The notes beneath the pieces are model-generated. The model had not been told where the DNA came from. It saw only the letters and a list, made by a program, of their open reading frames with translations, and made no database searches. From a bacterium UBP12_UBA5184 (GTDB taxonomy: Bacteria > Vulcanimicrobiota > Vulcanimicrobiia > Vulcanimicrobiales > Vulcanimicrobiaceae): a stretch of 29,676 bases of DNA. The stretch spans positions 1-29,676 of the forward strand of contig DHWK01000166.1 of NCBI GenBank assembly GCA_002413145.1, given 5' to 3'. Both the position numbers and the translations under genes were made by a program. Positions 22,794 through 29,676 of the stretch are shown in pieces (within the stretch, counting starts at the first letter, position 1; each line of letters opens with the position of its first letter).

Positions 22794-23999
22794 TTAGGTG
22801 ACGCGTCCGTCGAACACGACGATCGCTCCCGGGTTGATCCCGATCGTCGCCGCAAGTTGCCTCGGATGCTCGGCGTCCCAGATCACGAAATCTGCTTTTC
22901 GGCCCGCTGCGAGCGTCCCTATCATATCGTCCAGGCCGAGCGCGCGGGCTGCATTGGCGGTGAAACCACGCAGTGCTTCCTCGGGGCTGAGTCCGAAGAG
23001 CGTACAGGCCAGGTTCATCGCCAGAAGCGGCGAGACGAGCGGTGAGGTGCCGGGATTGCAGTCCGTCGCAAGCGCGATCGGGACGCCGAGTTCGCGCAGC
23101 CGCCCGACCGGCGGCCGGTGCGTCTCGCGTAGGAAGTAGTGGGCCCCCGGCAACAGCACCGCGACGGTGCCTGCGCCGGCGAGCGCGGCCAGGTCCTCCT
23201 CCCGGACGTGCTCGAGATGGTCGGCCGAAAGGGCCCCAAAGCGGGCCGCGAGCGCCGTCCCGCCGCTCGGCAGCAGTTGATCGGCGTGAACCTTCACGGG
23301 CAAACCCAGCGCCTGCGAGCGCTGAAAAAAGCGCGCGCACTGCTCGGGCGAGAACGCGATTGATTCGCAGAACGCATCGACGGCATCGGCGAGTCGCTCG
23401 GCGACGACCGCCGGCAAGACATCCTCGCAGACGAAGTCGACGTAGGCGTCGGCGTTTGGCCAGCGCGGGTCGAGGGCGTGCAGTCCCAGGTAGGTCGTGC
23501 GCACGCGCAGCGGATGGCGCGCTGGGAGCGCGCGCGCGATCCGCAACATGCGCAGCTCGGTCTCGCGGTCGAGTCCGTAGCCGGATTTGACTTCAAGCGT
23601 CGTGACGCCGTCGCGCTGCAGCGCTCGTACGCGCGTGTCGGCTGCCGCCGCGAGCGCTTCGTCGGAGGCCGCTCGCGTCGCCTGGACGGTCGCCAGAATC
23701 CCGCCGCCGCGGCGCGCGATGTCGCCGTACGAAGCACCCCGCAAGCGCTGTTCGAATTCGCGCGAACGGTCGCCGGCGTAGACGAGGTGCGTGTGGCAAT
23801 CCACGAGACCCGGCGTGATGCAGCGTCCGCCGGCATCGTGAATTTCGGCGCCGCGCGCGAACGTCGCCGGTAACGCCTCCCGTTCGCCGACCCACAGGAT
23901 CTCGCCGTCCCCTACGACGAGTGCGCCATCCTCGACCAAACCGTAGGGAGCGCCGCTTGCCATCGTGACGAGGCGAGCGTTCGTCCAGATCGAACGCAT
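22794..23999 (-). CDS. hutI: Imidazolonepropionase
   Basis: This 401-residue amidohydrolase opens the imidazolone ring to give N-formimino-L-glutamate, the third step of the pathway. Metal ligands are seen in GLVDCHTHLVYAG (His69 and His71), KVHADQL and ADHLEH in the middle, and ATDCNPGT (Asp near residue 313). LEVKSGYGLDRETELRMLR is a HutI hallmark. ATG 23999 follows the stop of a small exported protein by 7 bases with no clear Shine-Dalgarno, so expression probably depends on translation from upstream. No hutG, hutF or hutE for the final step is seen in this window. Confidence 0.96.
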   Translation of the reverse strand: MRSIWTNARLVTMASGAPYGLVEDGALVVGDGEILWVGEREALPATFARGAEIHDAGGRCITPGLVDCHTHLVYAGDRSREFEQRLRGASYGDIARRGGGILATVQATRAASDEALAAAADTRVRALQRDGVTTLEVKSGYGLDRETELRMLRIARALPARHPLRVRTTYLGLHALDPRWPNADAYVDFVCEDVLPAVVAERLADAVDAFCESIAFSPEQCARFFQRSQALGLPVKVHADQLLPSGGTALAARFGALSADHLEHVREEDLAALAGAGTVAVLLPGAHYFLRETHRPPVGRLRELGVPIALATDCNPGTSPLVSPLLAMNLACTLFGLSPEEALRGFTANAARALGLDDMIGTLAAGRKADFVIWDAEHPRQLAATIGINPGAIVVFDGRVT

Positions 24000-24006
24000 C
24001 GAAACG

Positions 24007-24291
24007 CTAGCAGGCTTGCGCGATAAGGGCGGCCACCGCGGCGACGACGGCCGGATCGACCGGAAGCGTCGGATCGGTATACGCGCGCCGTTGCGTGACG
24101 CCCGCCGCCGGATCGAGCGGGAAGGGTGGCTTGCCCTCGGGGACGCTCAGCGTCCCCGAGATGCGCCCCGCGGGCAGCAGGGCGAATCCGAGTTCGGATT
24201 CGGTCGCCGCCGCGGCCGGACGTATCGATGTCGCGAGCGCTGCAACCCCGCCGACCATCGTGAGAGCGCGGCGGCGCGTTACCTTTCTCAT
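24007..24291 (-). CDS. Small Tat-exported protein of unknown function
   Basis: This 94-residue protein overlaps the MOSC stop (ATGA) and sits 7 bases before hutI. The N-terminus TRRRALTMVGG followed by a hydrophobic stretch and AAAA (about residues 5-29) is a twin-arginine signal; the mature part is only about 65 residues. It contains a Pro-rich middle (PEGKPPFPLDPA) and a helical C-terminus ending in a Cys. I recognise no family. Tat export usually carries folded or cofactor-bound proteins, and a short mature part may be a small subunit of an oxidoreductase complex, but no partner is nearby except the MOSC protein. It is likely real because of the tight overlaps on both sides. Confidence 0.6.
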   Translation of the reverse strand: MRKVTRRRALTMVGGVAALATSIRPAAAATESELGFALLPAGRISGTLSVPEGKPPFPLDPAAGVTQRRAYTDPTLPVDPAVVAAVAALIAQAC

Positions 24292-24932
24292 CGCGGGGTC
24301 CTTCCGATCGCATCGCCGACGGCGACGGTGCCCGAGCGCTCGACGGTACAGTAGACGCCCATCACGTTGTTCCGCATCTCGACGAGGATGCGTTGGAGGC
24401 GCGGCTCGCGTTCGCCGCTTGCCACGTCGTACGAGGGCGTGACGCAGCGCTTGATCGGCTCGGCGAGGTGCAGAAGGACGTCGCCGATGCGCAAGGTCGC
24501 GCCGACGAGCTCAGCTTCGTCCGGCACGCCGCCGTTCGCATGCGCGAAGATGTTGGGCCGGAAGCGCTGCGGATCGATGCGCATCCCCAGCCACGCTTCG
24601 ATCTCGCCGACCCAACGGTCGAAGATCAACGCCACCGGACGTGCGTCGAAGAACGGCCCGTCGCTGCGGCGCTCGAGTTCGACGCCCTCGCGCTGCGCAA
24701 GGGAGATCGCCGCCCCAGGTTCCCAAAGCGTGTGCAAAAGATGGTGTTCCTTGCCGCGAAAGGTCTTGCCGCTGCGCCCGTGATCGGGTGAGGTCACGAA
24801 CAGCGCACTGCTCCGGTCGCCGGCGAGGCCGCGTTCACCGACCTCGGCGCGTTCGAGCGCTTCGAAGTGGAGACTCTTGACCGGATAGCGCCAGACTGCG
24901 GCGACCGTGCCGAGCGGATGCCCTGGTTCCAT
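24288..24932 (-). CDS. MOSC domain-containing protein
   Basis: This 214-residue protein joins an N-terminal MOSC beta-barrel (VAAVWRYPVKSL, residues 10-21) to a MOSC domain. RFRPNIFA at 123-130 is the family hallmark, and Cys163 in IKRCVTPSYD is the conserved cysteine. MOSC proteins (the C-terminal part of Moco sulfurase, YcbX, mARC) handle sulfur or bind molybdenum cofactor. Which applies here is unknown. ATG 24932 is favoured by GGAAGG 7 bases upstream on the minus strand (24945-24940); the longer ORF from 25010 would overlap the divergent membrane-protein gene. It leads the operon with the Tat protein, hutI and hutU. Confidence 0.85.
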   Translation of the reverse strand: MEPGHPLGTVAAVWRYPVKSLHFEALERAEVGERGLAGDRSSALFVTSPDHGRSGKTFRGKEHHLLHTLWEPGAAISLAQREGVELERRSDGPFFDARPVALIFDRWVGEIEAWLGMRIDPQRFRPNIFAHANGGVPDEAELVGATLRIGDVLLHLAEPIKRCVTPSYDVASGEREPRLQRILVEMRNNVMGVYCTVERSGTVAVGDAIGRTPR

Positions 24933-24966
24933 CGCCGAACCTTCCGGCGTCTTGGAAGCGCGTACC

Positions 24967-25920
24967 TTGCGCCCGCTCGGCCTCGGCGAGATCCTCGATC
25001 GTGCGGTCACTTTGTGCGTGCGGCATTTCGTTATCTTCGCGCTGATCTGGGTTGTCTTTGCGCTGCCGCTCGCGGTCTTCCAATTCTTGGGAACCCAAGA
25101 TCAAAGCAAGATCTTCGGCGCGCTGGCGGAGATTCTTCGGCAATCGAATGCGGGGAAATCGGCCGATCCGTCGGCGATCTCGGCGGCATTGCAGGGCAGC
25201 CCCGTCCTCAACGGCTGGACGGCTGCCTATTTTTTATCGTTCCTGTTCGTCTCGCCGCTCGCTACGGCCGCGCTGGTAACGGCCGCCGCCACGCTCTACC
25301 TCGGTGGCCGGCTCGATTTCGGCGCGGCCTACCGGGTCGCGCTATCGCGCTACCTCCACCTGCTCGGCTACAACCTCATGTGGCTGCTCGGCGCCGCGAT
25401 TCTCTATCTCGCCATCGTCTTCGCCGGCGTCATCCTCGCTTTCGGCTTCATCGGCCTCGCCTCGGCGCTGAAAGCCGCCGGGGTCGCGATCGCGGTGATC
25501 TTCGGAATCATCTTCGGGCTTGCGATCGTCTGTTTCGCGCTGATCGTGCTGGTCGCATACAACGTCGGCTTCTACGTCTGCGTCATCGAACGCCGAAGTT
25601 TCGTCGAGGCTTTCGCCGCCGGGATCCAGCGCGTCTTTAACCGGGTCGGATTCGTCCGCGCGCTCTTCGTTGGCCTGGCCTACCTGGCGATCGGAATCGG
25701 CGTCTGGATCCTCTCACTGGCGGGTCAAGGATTGCTTTACGGGCTCTTGCGCAGCCATATCCTGGGTACGGCGTTCGGCACGCTCGTCTCGGTCGCGATC
25801 GCCGCTTTCCTGACGGCCTTCCTGACGATCTTCTATTTCGATTTGCGCGTGCGCGAGGAGGGTTTGGACTTACTGCTCGCCGCCGAAGCGCCGGAGCGCT
25901 TGCCTTCGGCCCCCGCGTGA
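24967..25920 (+). CDS. Polytopic membrane protein, first gene of the DUF4129/MoxR/DUF58 operon
   Basis: This 317-residue protein has about six membrane segments. It begins LRPLGLGEILDRAVTLCVRHF, an N-terminus I know from a family of uncharacterised membrane proteins that often reads RPLSLGEILDRxFxLYRRHF, related to the glycerophosphodiesterase membrane domain. I chose TTG 24967 because GGAAG (24954-24958) stands 8 bases upstream and the recognised N-terminus begins there; TTG 24952 and ATG 24907 are alternatives, the latter overlapping the divergent MOSC gene. Its stop overlaps the DUF4129 start (GTGA). It lies beside DUF4129, DUF4350, MoxR and DUF58, which are co-occurring envelope-associated genes. 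No enzymatic function can be given. Confidence 0.75.
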   Translation: MRPLGLGEILDRAVTLCVRHFVIFALIWVVFALPLAVFQFLGTQDQSKIFGALAEILRQSNAGKSADPSAISAALQGSPVLNGWTAAYFLSFLFVSPLATAALVTAAATLYLGGRLDFGAAYRVALSRYLHLLGYNLMWLLGAAILYLAIVFAGVILAFGFIGLASALKAAGVAIAVIFGIIFGLAIVCFALIVLVAYNVGFYVCVIERRSFVEAFAAGIQRVFNRVGFVRALFVGLAYLAIGIGVWILSLAGQGLLYGLLRSHILGTAFGTLVSVAIAAFLTAFLTIFYFDLRVREEGLDLLLAAEAPERLPSAPA

Positions 25921-26564
25921 GCCGTTGGCCCAGCGGCGATCCGAACGCGGTCGTCAAAGACGTCCTCGCGCAGTCGGCGTATCGTGCCCGGCCGACGCAG
26001 CCCGACTCGCCGGTCCTGAGTTTCTGGCAACAACTCTGGGAGTGGCTCGGGAACCTCGTGCGGCCGTTCTTTCGCTGGCTCGATCACGTGCTGAACTCGG
26101 GAGGGGGTACGGCGCAAGTCGTTTCGATCGCGCTCGTCGTGGTGACGGTCGTCCTGCTGGCCTTCCTCATCTATCGCGTCGTCCTGGCGTTTGCCAAGCC
26201 CGCGGTCGAACGGCGGCGCGCCGCCGAGCATTCGCTGGACGAACGGCTCGATGCCGCGGCCTGGCAGGCGCTGGCCACCGAACGCGCGGCGCGGGGCGAG
26301 TACGCGCAGGCGATCGCGGCGCTCTTCGCCGCGGCGCTGGCGCTGCTCGACGAAGGCGCGCTCGTGCCCTTCGATTCGTCGCGCACGCCCGGCGAGTACC
26401 GTCGTCTCGTTCGGGGCGAGAGCGAGGCGATCGCCGCGCCCTTCGACGTCCTCACCGAGCGCTTCGTGCGCGCCGCGTTCGCTGCCGGCGTCCCGCAACG
26501 CGGCGAGTGTGAGGCCGCCTTCGCCGCCTTCGGCTCCTTGCGACCGCTGCTCGAGCGCGCGTGA
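25917..26564 (+). CDS. DUF4129 domain-containing membrane protein
   Basis: This 215-residue protein has a GTG start overlapping the previous stop. An N-terminal region rich in Trp (SFWQQLWEWLGNLVRPFFRWLDH, written here across residues about 35-57) precedes one membrane helix (about 65-87). The cytoplasmic or periplasmic C-terminal domain has the DUF4129 signature SRTPGEYRRLV (about residues 158-168) and a following helix ending in LRPLLER. DUF4129 occurs beside MoxR, DUF58 and transglutaminase genes, often at the C-terminus of transglutaminase-like proteins. Here it is free-standing. Its role in the complex is not established. Confidence 0.83.
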   Translation: MSRWPSGDPNAVVKDVLAQSAYRARPTQPDSPVLSFWQQLWEWLGNLVRPFFRWLDHVLNSGGGTAQVVSIALVVVTVVLLAFLIYRVVLAFAKPAVERRRAAEHSLDERLDAAAWQALATERAARGEYAQAIAALFAAALALLDEGALVPFDSSRTPGEYRRLVRGESEAIAAPFDVLTERFVRAAFAAGVPQRGECEAAFAAFGSLRPLLERA

Positions 26565-27766
26565 GAGAACGCTTGGGCGCGCTGCCCCTGCGCGATCTCG
26601 CGATTCTGGGCGCCGCCGTGGCGCTGATCACCATCCTCAACCTGCTCAGCGCGCGCAGCGGCGAGCGGCTCGCCTCACAGCTCGACTCGTATTCGACCTA
26701 CGACCCGGCGAGCGGTGGCTATCGCGCCTGGTACGAATTGGTCCAGCGCGAGAAGATCGCGATCGAACGCTTCGAACGGCGCCCGGCATTTCTCGAGCAT
26801 TCTTTGGGGACCTTGATTTGGGCGGAGCCGATCGAATACGATCCGCGCCAGACATACAACTCGCCCGCGGACGTGCGCGCTCTCGAAGATTGGGTCAAAG
26901 CCGGCGGACGCTTCATCTATCTCGGTCACGACGAAAACGCGGCCAAGAAGGGAATCCTGAAACTCCCGCGGACCGTCGCAATCAAGACTCCGGCTAAGGC
27001 CGGCACGCGAAGCACCGCGCAGAACGCCGTGCGCATCGCGGCCCAGTTGCGTTCGGAGAGCGTCGAGCGAATCGCGTTCTCGACCGACCTGCGCTGGAAG
27101 GCGCCGAAGCGTGCGACGATTCTGGTGGCCGACGCATCGGGTCCGCTCGCGCTCTCGTACGCGTATGGGAAGGGCCGGATCGTCACCCTCCTCGACCAGA
27201 CGGCGTTCGACAACGCGCACATCGCGCGTGCCGACAACGCGCGGCTTGCCTTTGCACTCGCGCGTCCGAGCCGTCCCGGCGCGCGCGTCGCGTTCGACGA
27301 AGCGGCCCACGGCTACCTCGTCCCCGAGAAATGGTGGCAGATCATGCCGCGCTCGCTGCTGATCGCGCTGGCGCTGCTCGTCGTCGCCGTCGCGCTCGCG
27401 TTCATCGGCGCGGCGATCCGGCTCGGGCCGCCGATCGTGCCGCCGGCGCGGAGCGATGCGACGTCGGCCGAATTCATCGACTCGCTCGCGGCGCTCTTCG
27501 AGCGCGCTCACGCCGCGACGAAAGCGTTAGAAGAAGTGGTCCGTTCGACCGTGCGCGTCGTCGCCGTCTCGCTCGGCCTTCCGGACGACACGCCGTCGAA
27601 CCTGATCGCGCGACGCATCGAGCAACCCGAGCTCCGCGCCGCCTATCTCGAGCTGGCCGCTGCGGCCGCCGCGCCGTCGCTCGACGAGGCCCGCCTCGTG
27701 CGACTGGTCGCCTCCGCCCAACGTCTCCGAAAGGAATTCAGCATCCATGCCCGCTCGCGCTACTGA
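26561..27766 (+). CDS. DUF4350 domain-containing membrane protein
   Basis: The 401-residue protein has a GTG start overlapping the DUF4129 stop (GTGA). A membrane helix near residues 13-31 is followed by a soluble domain with a Rossmann-like or class-I-GATase-like pattern: STYDPASGGYRAWYELVQRE, then LEDWVKAGGRFIYLGHDEN, typical of DUF4350. A second membrane helix lies at about residues 265-287, and the C-terminal tail is helical and charged. DUF4350 proteins typically sit between DUF4129 and MoxR genes, as here. They probably form part of a membrane complex driven by MoxR, but no activity is known to me. The end overlaps the moxR start by 20 bases. Confidence 0.82.
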   Translation: MRERLGALPLRDLAILGAAVALITILNLLSARSGERLASQLDSYSTYDPASGGYRAWYELVQREKIAIERFERRPAFLEHSLGTLIWAEPIEYDPRQTYNSPADVRALEDWVKAGGRFIYLGHDENAAKKGILKLPRTVAIKTPAKAGTRSTAQNAVRIAAQLRSESVERIAFSTDLRWKAPKRATILVADASGPLALSYAYGKGRIVTLLDQTAFDNAHIARADNARLAFALARPSRPGARVAFDEAAHGYLVPEKWWQIMPRSLLIALALLVVAVALAFIGAAIRLGPPIVPPARSDATSAEFIDSLAALFERAHAATKALEEVVRSTVRVVAVSLGLPDDTPSNLIARRIEQPELRAAYLELAAAAAAPSLDEARLVRLVASAQRLRKEFSIHARSRY

Positions 27767-28727
27767 ACTGGCAGCCCGGCTCCGCCAGGGGATCGCGCGC
27801 ATCGTCGTCGGAAACGAACGAACGCTGCTCGCCTTTCAATTGGCTCTGCTCGGCAACGGTCACGTTTTAGTCGAAGGCGTCCCGGGGACTGCGAAGACCT
27901 TGATCGTTCGGGTGCTGGCGGCGTTGCTCGGCGTGCCCTTCCGGCGTATCCAGTTCACCCCCGACCTGATGCCGGCCGACGTCGTCGGCACGACCGTCTT
28001 CAATCCTCAGACCGCCGAATTCTCACTGCGGCGCGGCCCGATCTTCACGAGCTTGCTGCTGGCCGACGAGATCAATCGCACGCCGCCGAAGACGCAATCG
28101 GCGCTGCTCGAGGCGATGGAAGAACGCCAAGTCACGATCGACGGCGAGAGCCAGCCGCTGCCCGCTCTCTTCGTCGTGTGCGCGACGCAGAATCCGGTCG
28201 AATTCGAAGGGACGTATCCCTTGCCCGAAGCCCAACTCGACCGATTCTTCGTGCGCGCGCGGACCGGCTATCCGAGCGAAACGCAAGAACGCGCGCTGTT
28301 GGCGCGCACGGTCAGCGGGTTCGACGTGCACGACCTCAATGCGGCCGGCGTGGTGCAGGTTGCGACCGTCGACGAGTTGCTCGCCGCGCAGATGGAGATC
28401 CGCACGGTCTACGTCGCCGAGGCGCTGCAAGGCTACCTCTACCAGATCGTCGCGCGGACGCGAGCCTCGAACGATCTCACGCTGGGCGCAAGCCCGCGCG
28501 CGGCGCAGGCGCTCGTCATCGCGGCGCAGGCGGCGGCCGCGATCGAGGGTCGCGACTTCGCGACGCCTGACGACGTCAAATCCGTCGCGCCGCTGGTCCT
28601 CCCCCACCGCCTGATCGTGCGACCGGAATCCGAGGTCGAAGGGCTCGACGCCGAAACGATTCTAGCGCGCATTTTGGCGGCGGTCGACGTCCCCAAAGAC
28701 GTCGCGCGGCCGGCTGTGGCGACGTAG
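27747..28727 (+). CDS. MoxR-family AAA+ ATPase
   Basis: This 326-residue AAA+ ATPase has Walker A GVPGTAKT (residues 44-51), Walker B LLLADE (103-108) followed by INRTPPKTQSALLEAMEE (typical of MoxR), and sensor 1 in ATQNPVEFEGTYPLPEAQLDRF (146 onward; an arginine finger follows). MoxR proteins act as chaperones that mature or activate partner enzymes, often those with von Willebrand A domains, and the adjacent DUF58 gene is the classic partner. The gene overlaps DUF4350 by 20 bases, and DUF58 starts 4 bases after its stop. Confidence 0.95.
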   Translation: MPARATELAARLRQGIARIVVGNERTLLAFQLALLGNGHVLVEGVPGTAKTLIVRVLAALLGVPFRRIQFTPDLMPADVVGTTVFNPQTAEFSLRRGPIFTSLLLADEINRTPPKTQSALLEAMEERQVTIDGESQPLPALFVVCATQNPVEFEGTYPLPEAQLDRFFVRARTGYPSETQERALLARTVSGFDVHDLNAAGVVQVATVDELLAAQMEIRTVYVAEALQGYLYQIVARTRASNDLTLGASPRAAQALVIAAQAAAAIEGRDFATPDDVKSVAPLVLPHRLIVRPESEVEGLDAETILARILAAVDVPKDVARPAVAT

Positions 28728-28731
28728 TTCG

Positions 28732-29676
28732 ATGCGCCCGGTTTTTCCGGCGCTGTGGCTTTCGTTACGCGGCGTGTGGCTGTTGCTCGCGCTCGCTCTG
28801 ATCGTCGCCTTCTCAAGCGTCGTCCCGTTCTTGATCCCAATCGCCGTCTTCGCGGGCGCTACCTACCTCGCACTCCTAGCCGCCGACGTCGCGCTCGGAC
28901 CGCGCGCGAGCAGCCTTCGCCTGACGCGGAAACCCGCCGGATTCGTCGCGCTGCGTCATCCCTCGGCGCTCCATTACGTCGTCGAAAACCGATCGGCCGT
29001 CGGCATTCGCATCGGGATCCTCGAATCGCCGGTCGAGACCTTCGCCTTCGCCGGCGAGGTGGTCGAAGCCGAACTCGGACCGCGCAGCTTCAGCCAGGTC
29101 GAGTCCGCGTTCGAGCCGCGCGAGCGAGGCCTGGTCCATCTCGGCACGATCTACTGCTGGATCGAGAACCGGCTCGGGCTGCTGCGCAGACGCTATCGCG
29201 TCGAGACGCCGGAAGACGTCCGCGTTTTCCCCGATCTCTCGGCGATCGAGCGCTACGGAAAGATGGCGCGGCGCTCGACCTTGCTCGACGCGGGTTTGCG
29301 TAAGTTGCGCCTGCGCGGCGCCGGCGCTGAGTTCGAGAGTCTGCGGGAGTACCTGCCCGGCGACGCCTTCCGCGCGGTCAATTGGAAGGCGACGGCGCGG
29401 CGCGGACGGATGATGGTCGAACAGTACGAGGTCGAGCGCAGTCAAAATATCTTGGTCCTGCTCGACGCGGGGCGCCTGATGATGCCGCGCATCGGTCCGC
29501 AGCGCAAGTTCGACTACGCGCTCACGGCGGCGCTCTCGGTCGCTTCGATCGCGCAAGGGGCCGGCGACAACGTCGGACTGACGGCCTTCGCAGCGAAACC
29601 GCTGCTCGCGATTGCGCCGCGGCGCGGCGCGGCGCACGTCGATGCGCGGACCCGGGCGTCATACGACCTGCAGCCG
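28732..29676 (+). CDS. DUF58 domain-containing protein (truncated by right edge)
   Basis: The frame is open from ATG 28732 to the right edge (315 codons, no stop). Two membrane helices lie near the N-terminus (about residues 12-50). The DUF58 hallmark REYLPGDAFRAVNWKATARRG is at about residues 205-225, followed by ILVLLDAGRLMM, which begins a vWA-like domain with a partial MIDAS motif (DAGRLM rather than DxSxS). DUF58 proteins are partnered by MoxR ATPases in many phyla, and the four-base spacing here supports co-expression. The C-terminus and any downstream transglutaminase gene are outside the window. A shorter ORF in another frame (28755-29303) is a shadow. Confidence 0.92.
   Translation, partial: MRPVFPALWLSLRGVWLLLALALIVAFSSVVPFLIPIAVFAGATYLALLAADVALGPRASSLRLTRKPAGFVALRHPSALHYVVENRSAVGIRIGILESPVETFAFAGEVVEAELGPRSFSQVESAFEPRERGLVHLGTIYCWIENRLGLLRRRYRVETPEDVRVFPDLSAIERYGKMARRSTLLDAGLRKLRLRGAGAEFESLREYLPGDAFRAVNWKATARRGRMMVEQYEVERSQNILVLLDAGRLMMPRIGPQRKFDYALTAALSVASIAQGAGDNVGLTAFAAKPLLAIAPRRGAAHVDARTRASYDLQP

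Noticed and set aside
23042..23590. 182-residue plus-strand ORF inside hutI, and similar ORFs opposite hutU
   Set aside because: They are Arg/Pro-rich shadows with no motif; hutI and hutU on the minus strand are full-length and conserved.

Overview
The window reads as a GC-rich chromosome segment from a Gram-negative (diderm) bacterium outside the Proteobacteria. It combines LPS export genes (LptC, LptB, an LptF/G-type permease) with an S-layer-homology (SLH) porin and with families I associate mainly with Cyanobacteria: a lipid-A-disaccharide-synthase-related protein, a DUF3084 protein and a small RuvC/YqgF-like nuclease. My best inference is a member of Candidatus Eremiobacterota (WPS-2/Vulcanimicrobiota) or a neighbouring lineage. 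No rRNA or other decisive marker is present, so this is inference. Nearly all of the window is coding, and most same-strand neighbours overlap by 1-4 bases (GTGA or ATGA junctions).

Bases 2-6783 hold an eight-gene plus-strand envelope operon: a truncated lipid-A-synthase-like glycosyltransferase, two tandem paralogous O-antigen-ligase-like membrane proteins, lptC, lptB, lptF/G, DUF3084 and a RuvC/YqgF-like nuclease. A leader of about 280 bp precedes a 904-residue SLH porin (7063-9777), which ends at a textbook Rho-independent terminator. The gap after that terminator (9830-10099) holds a dense nest of hairpins enclosed by a 19/20-base inverted repeat, the most unusual non-coding feature here. 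Next come a membrane-anchored TPR protein and a family-4-type glycosyltransferase with no normal start codon.

From 11978 to 15371 the minus strand encodes an exported Pro-rich protein with a pilus/secretin-N-like domain and a RecQ helicase with a non-standard C-terminus. Divergent to recQ is the classic dnaX-ybaB-recR replication and repair set. recR also lacks a standard start codon and appears to begin at AUA. A D-2-hydroxyacid dehydrogenase gene converges on recR. About 500 bp follow with a tRNA (anticodon GAC, body partly Arg-like), a branched hairpin and short repeats.

Bases 19592-24932 carry histidine degradation: hutH on the plus strand converges on a minus-strand operon of a MOSC protein, a small Tat-exported protein, hutI and hutU. 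Together HutH, HutU and HutI would take histidine to N-formimino-glutamate; the last step is not encoded here. From 24967 to the right edge is a plus-strand operon of a polytopic membrane protein, DUF4129, DUF4350, a MoxR AAA+ ATPase and a truncated DUF58 protein, a known bacterial association thought to act at the envelope. Three convergent gene pairs overlap by exactly 4 bases at their stop codons. I saw no CRISPR array, insertion sequence, phage gene or defence system.
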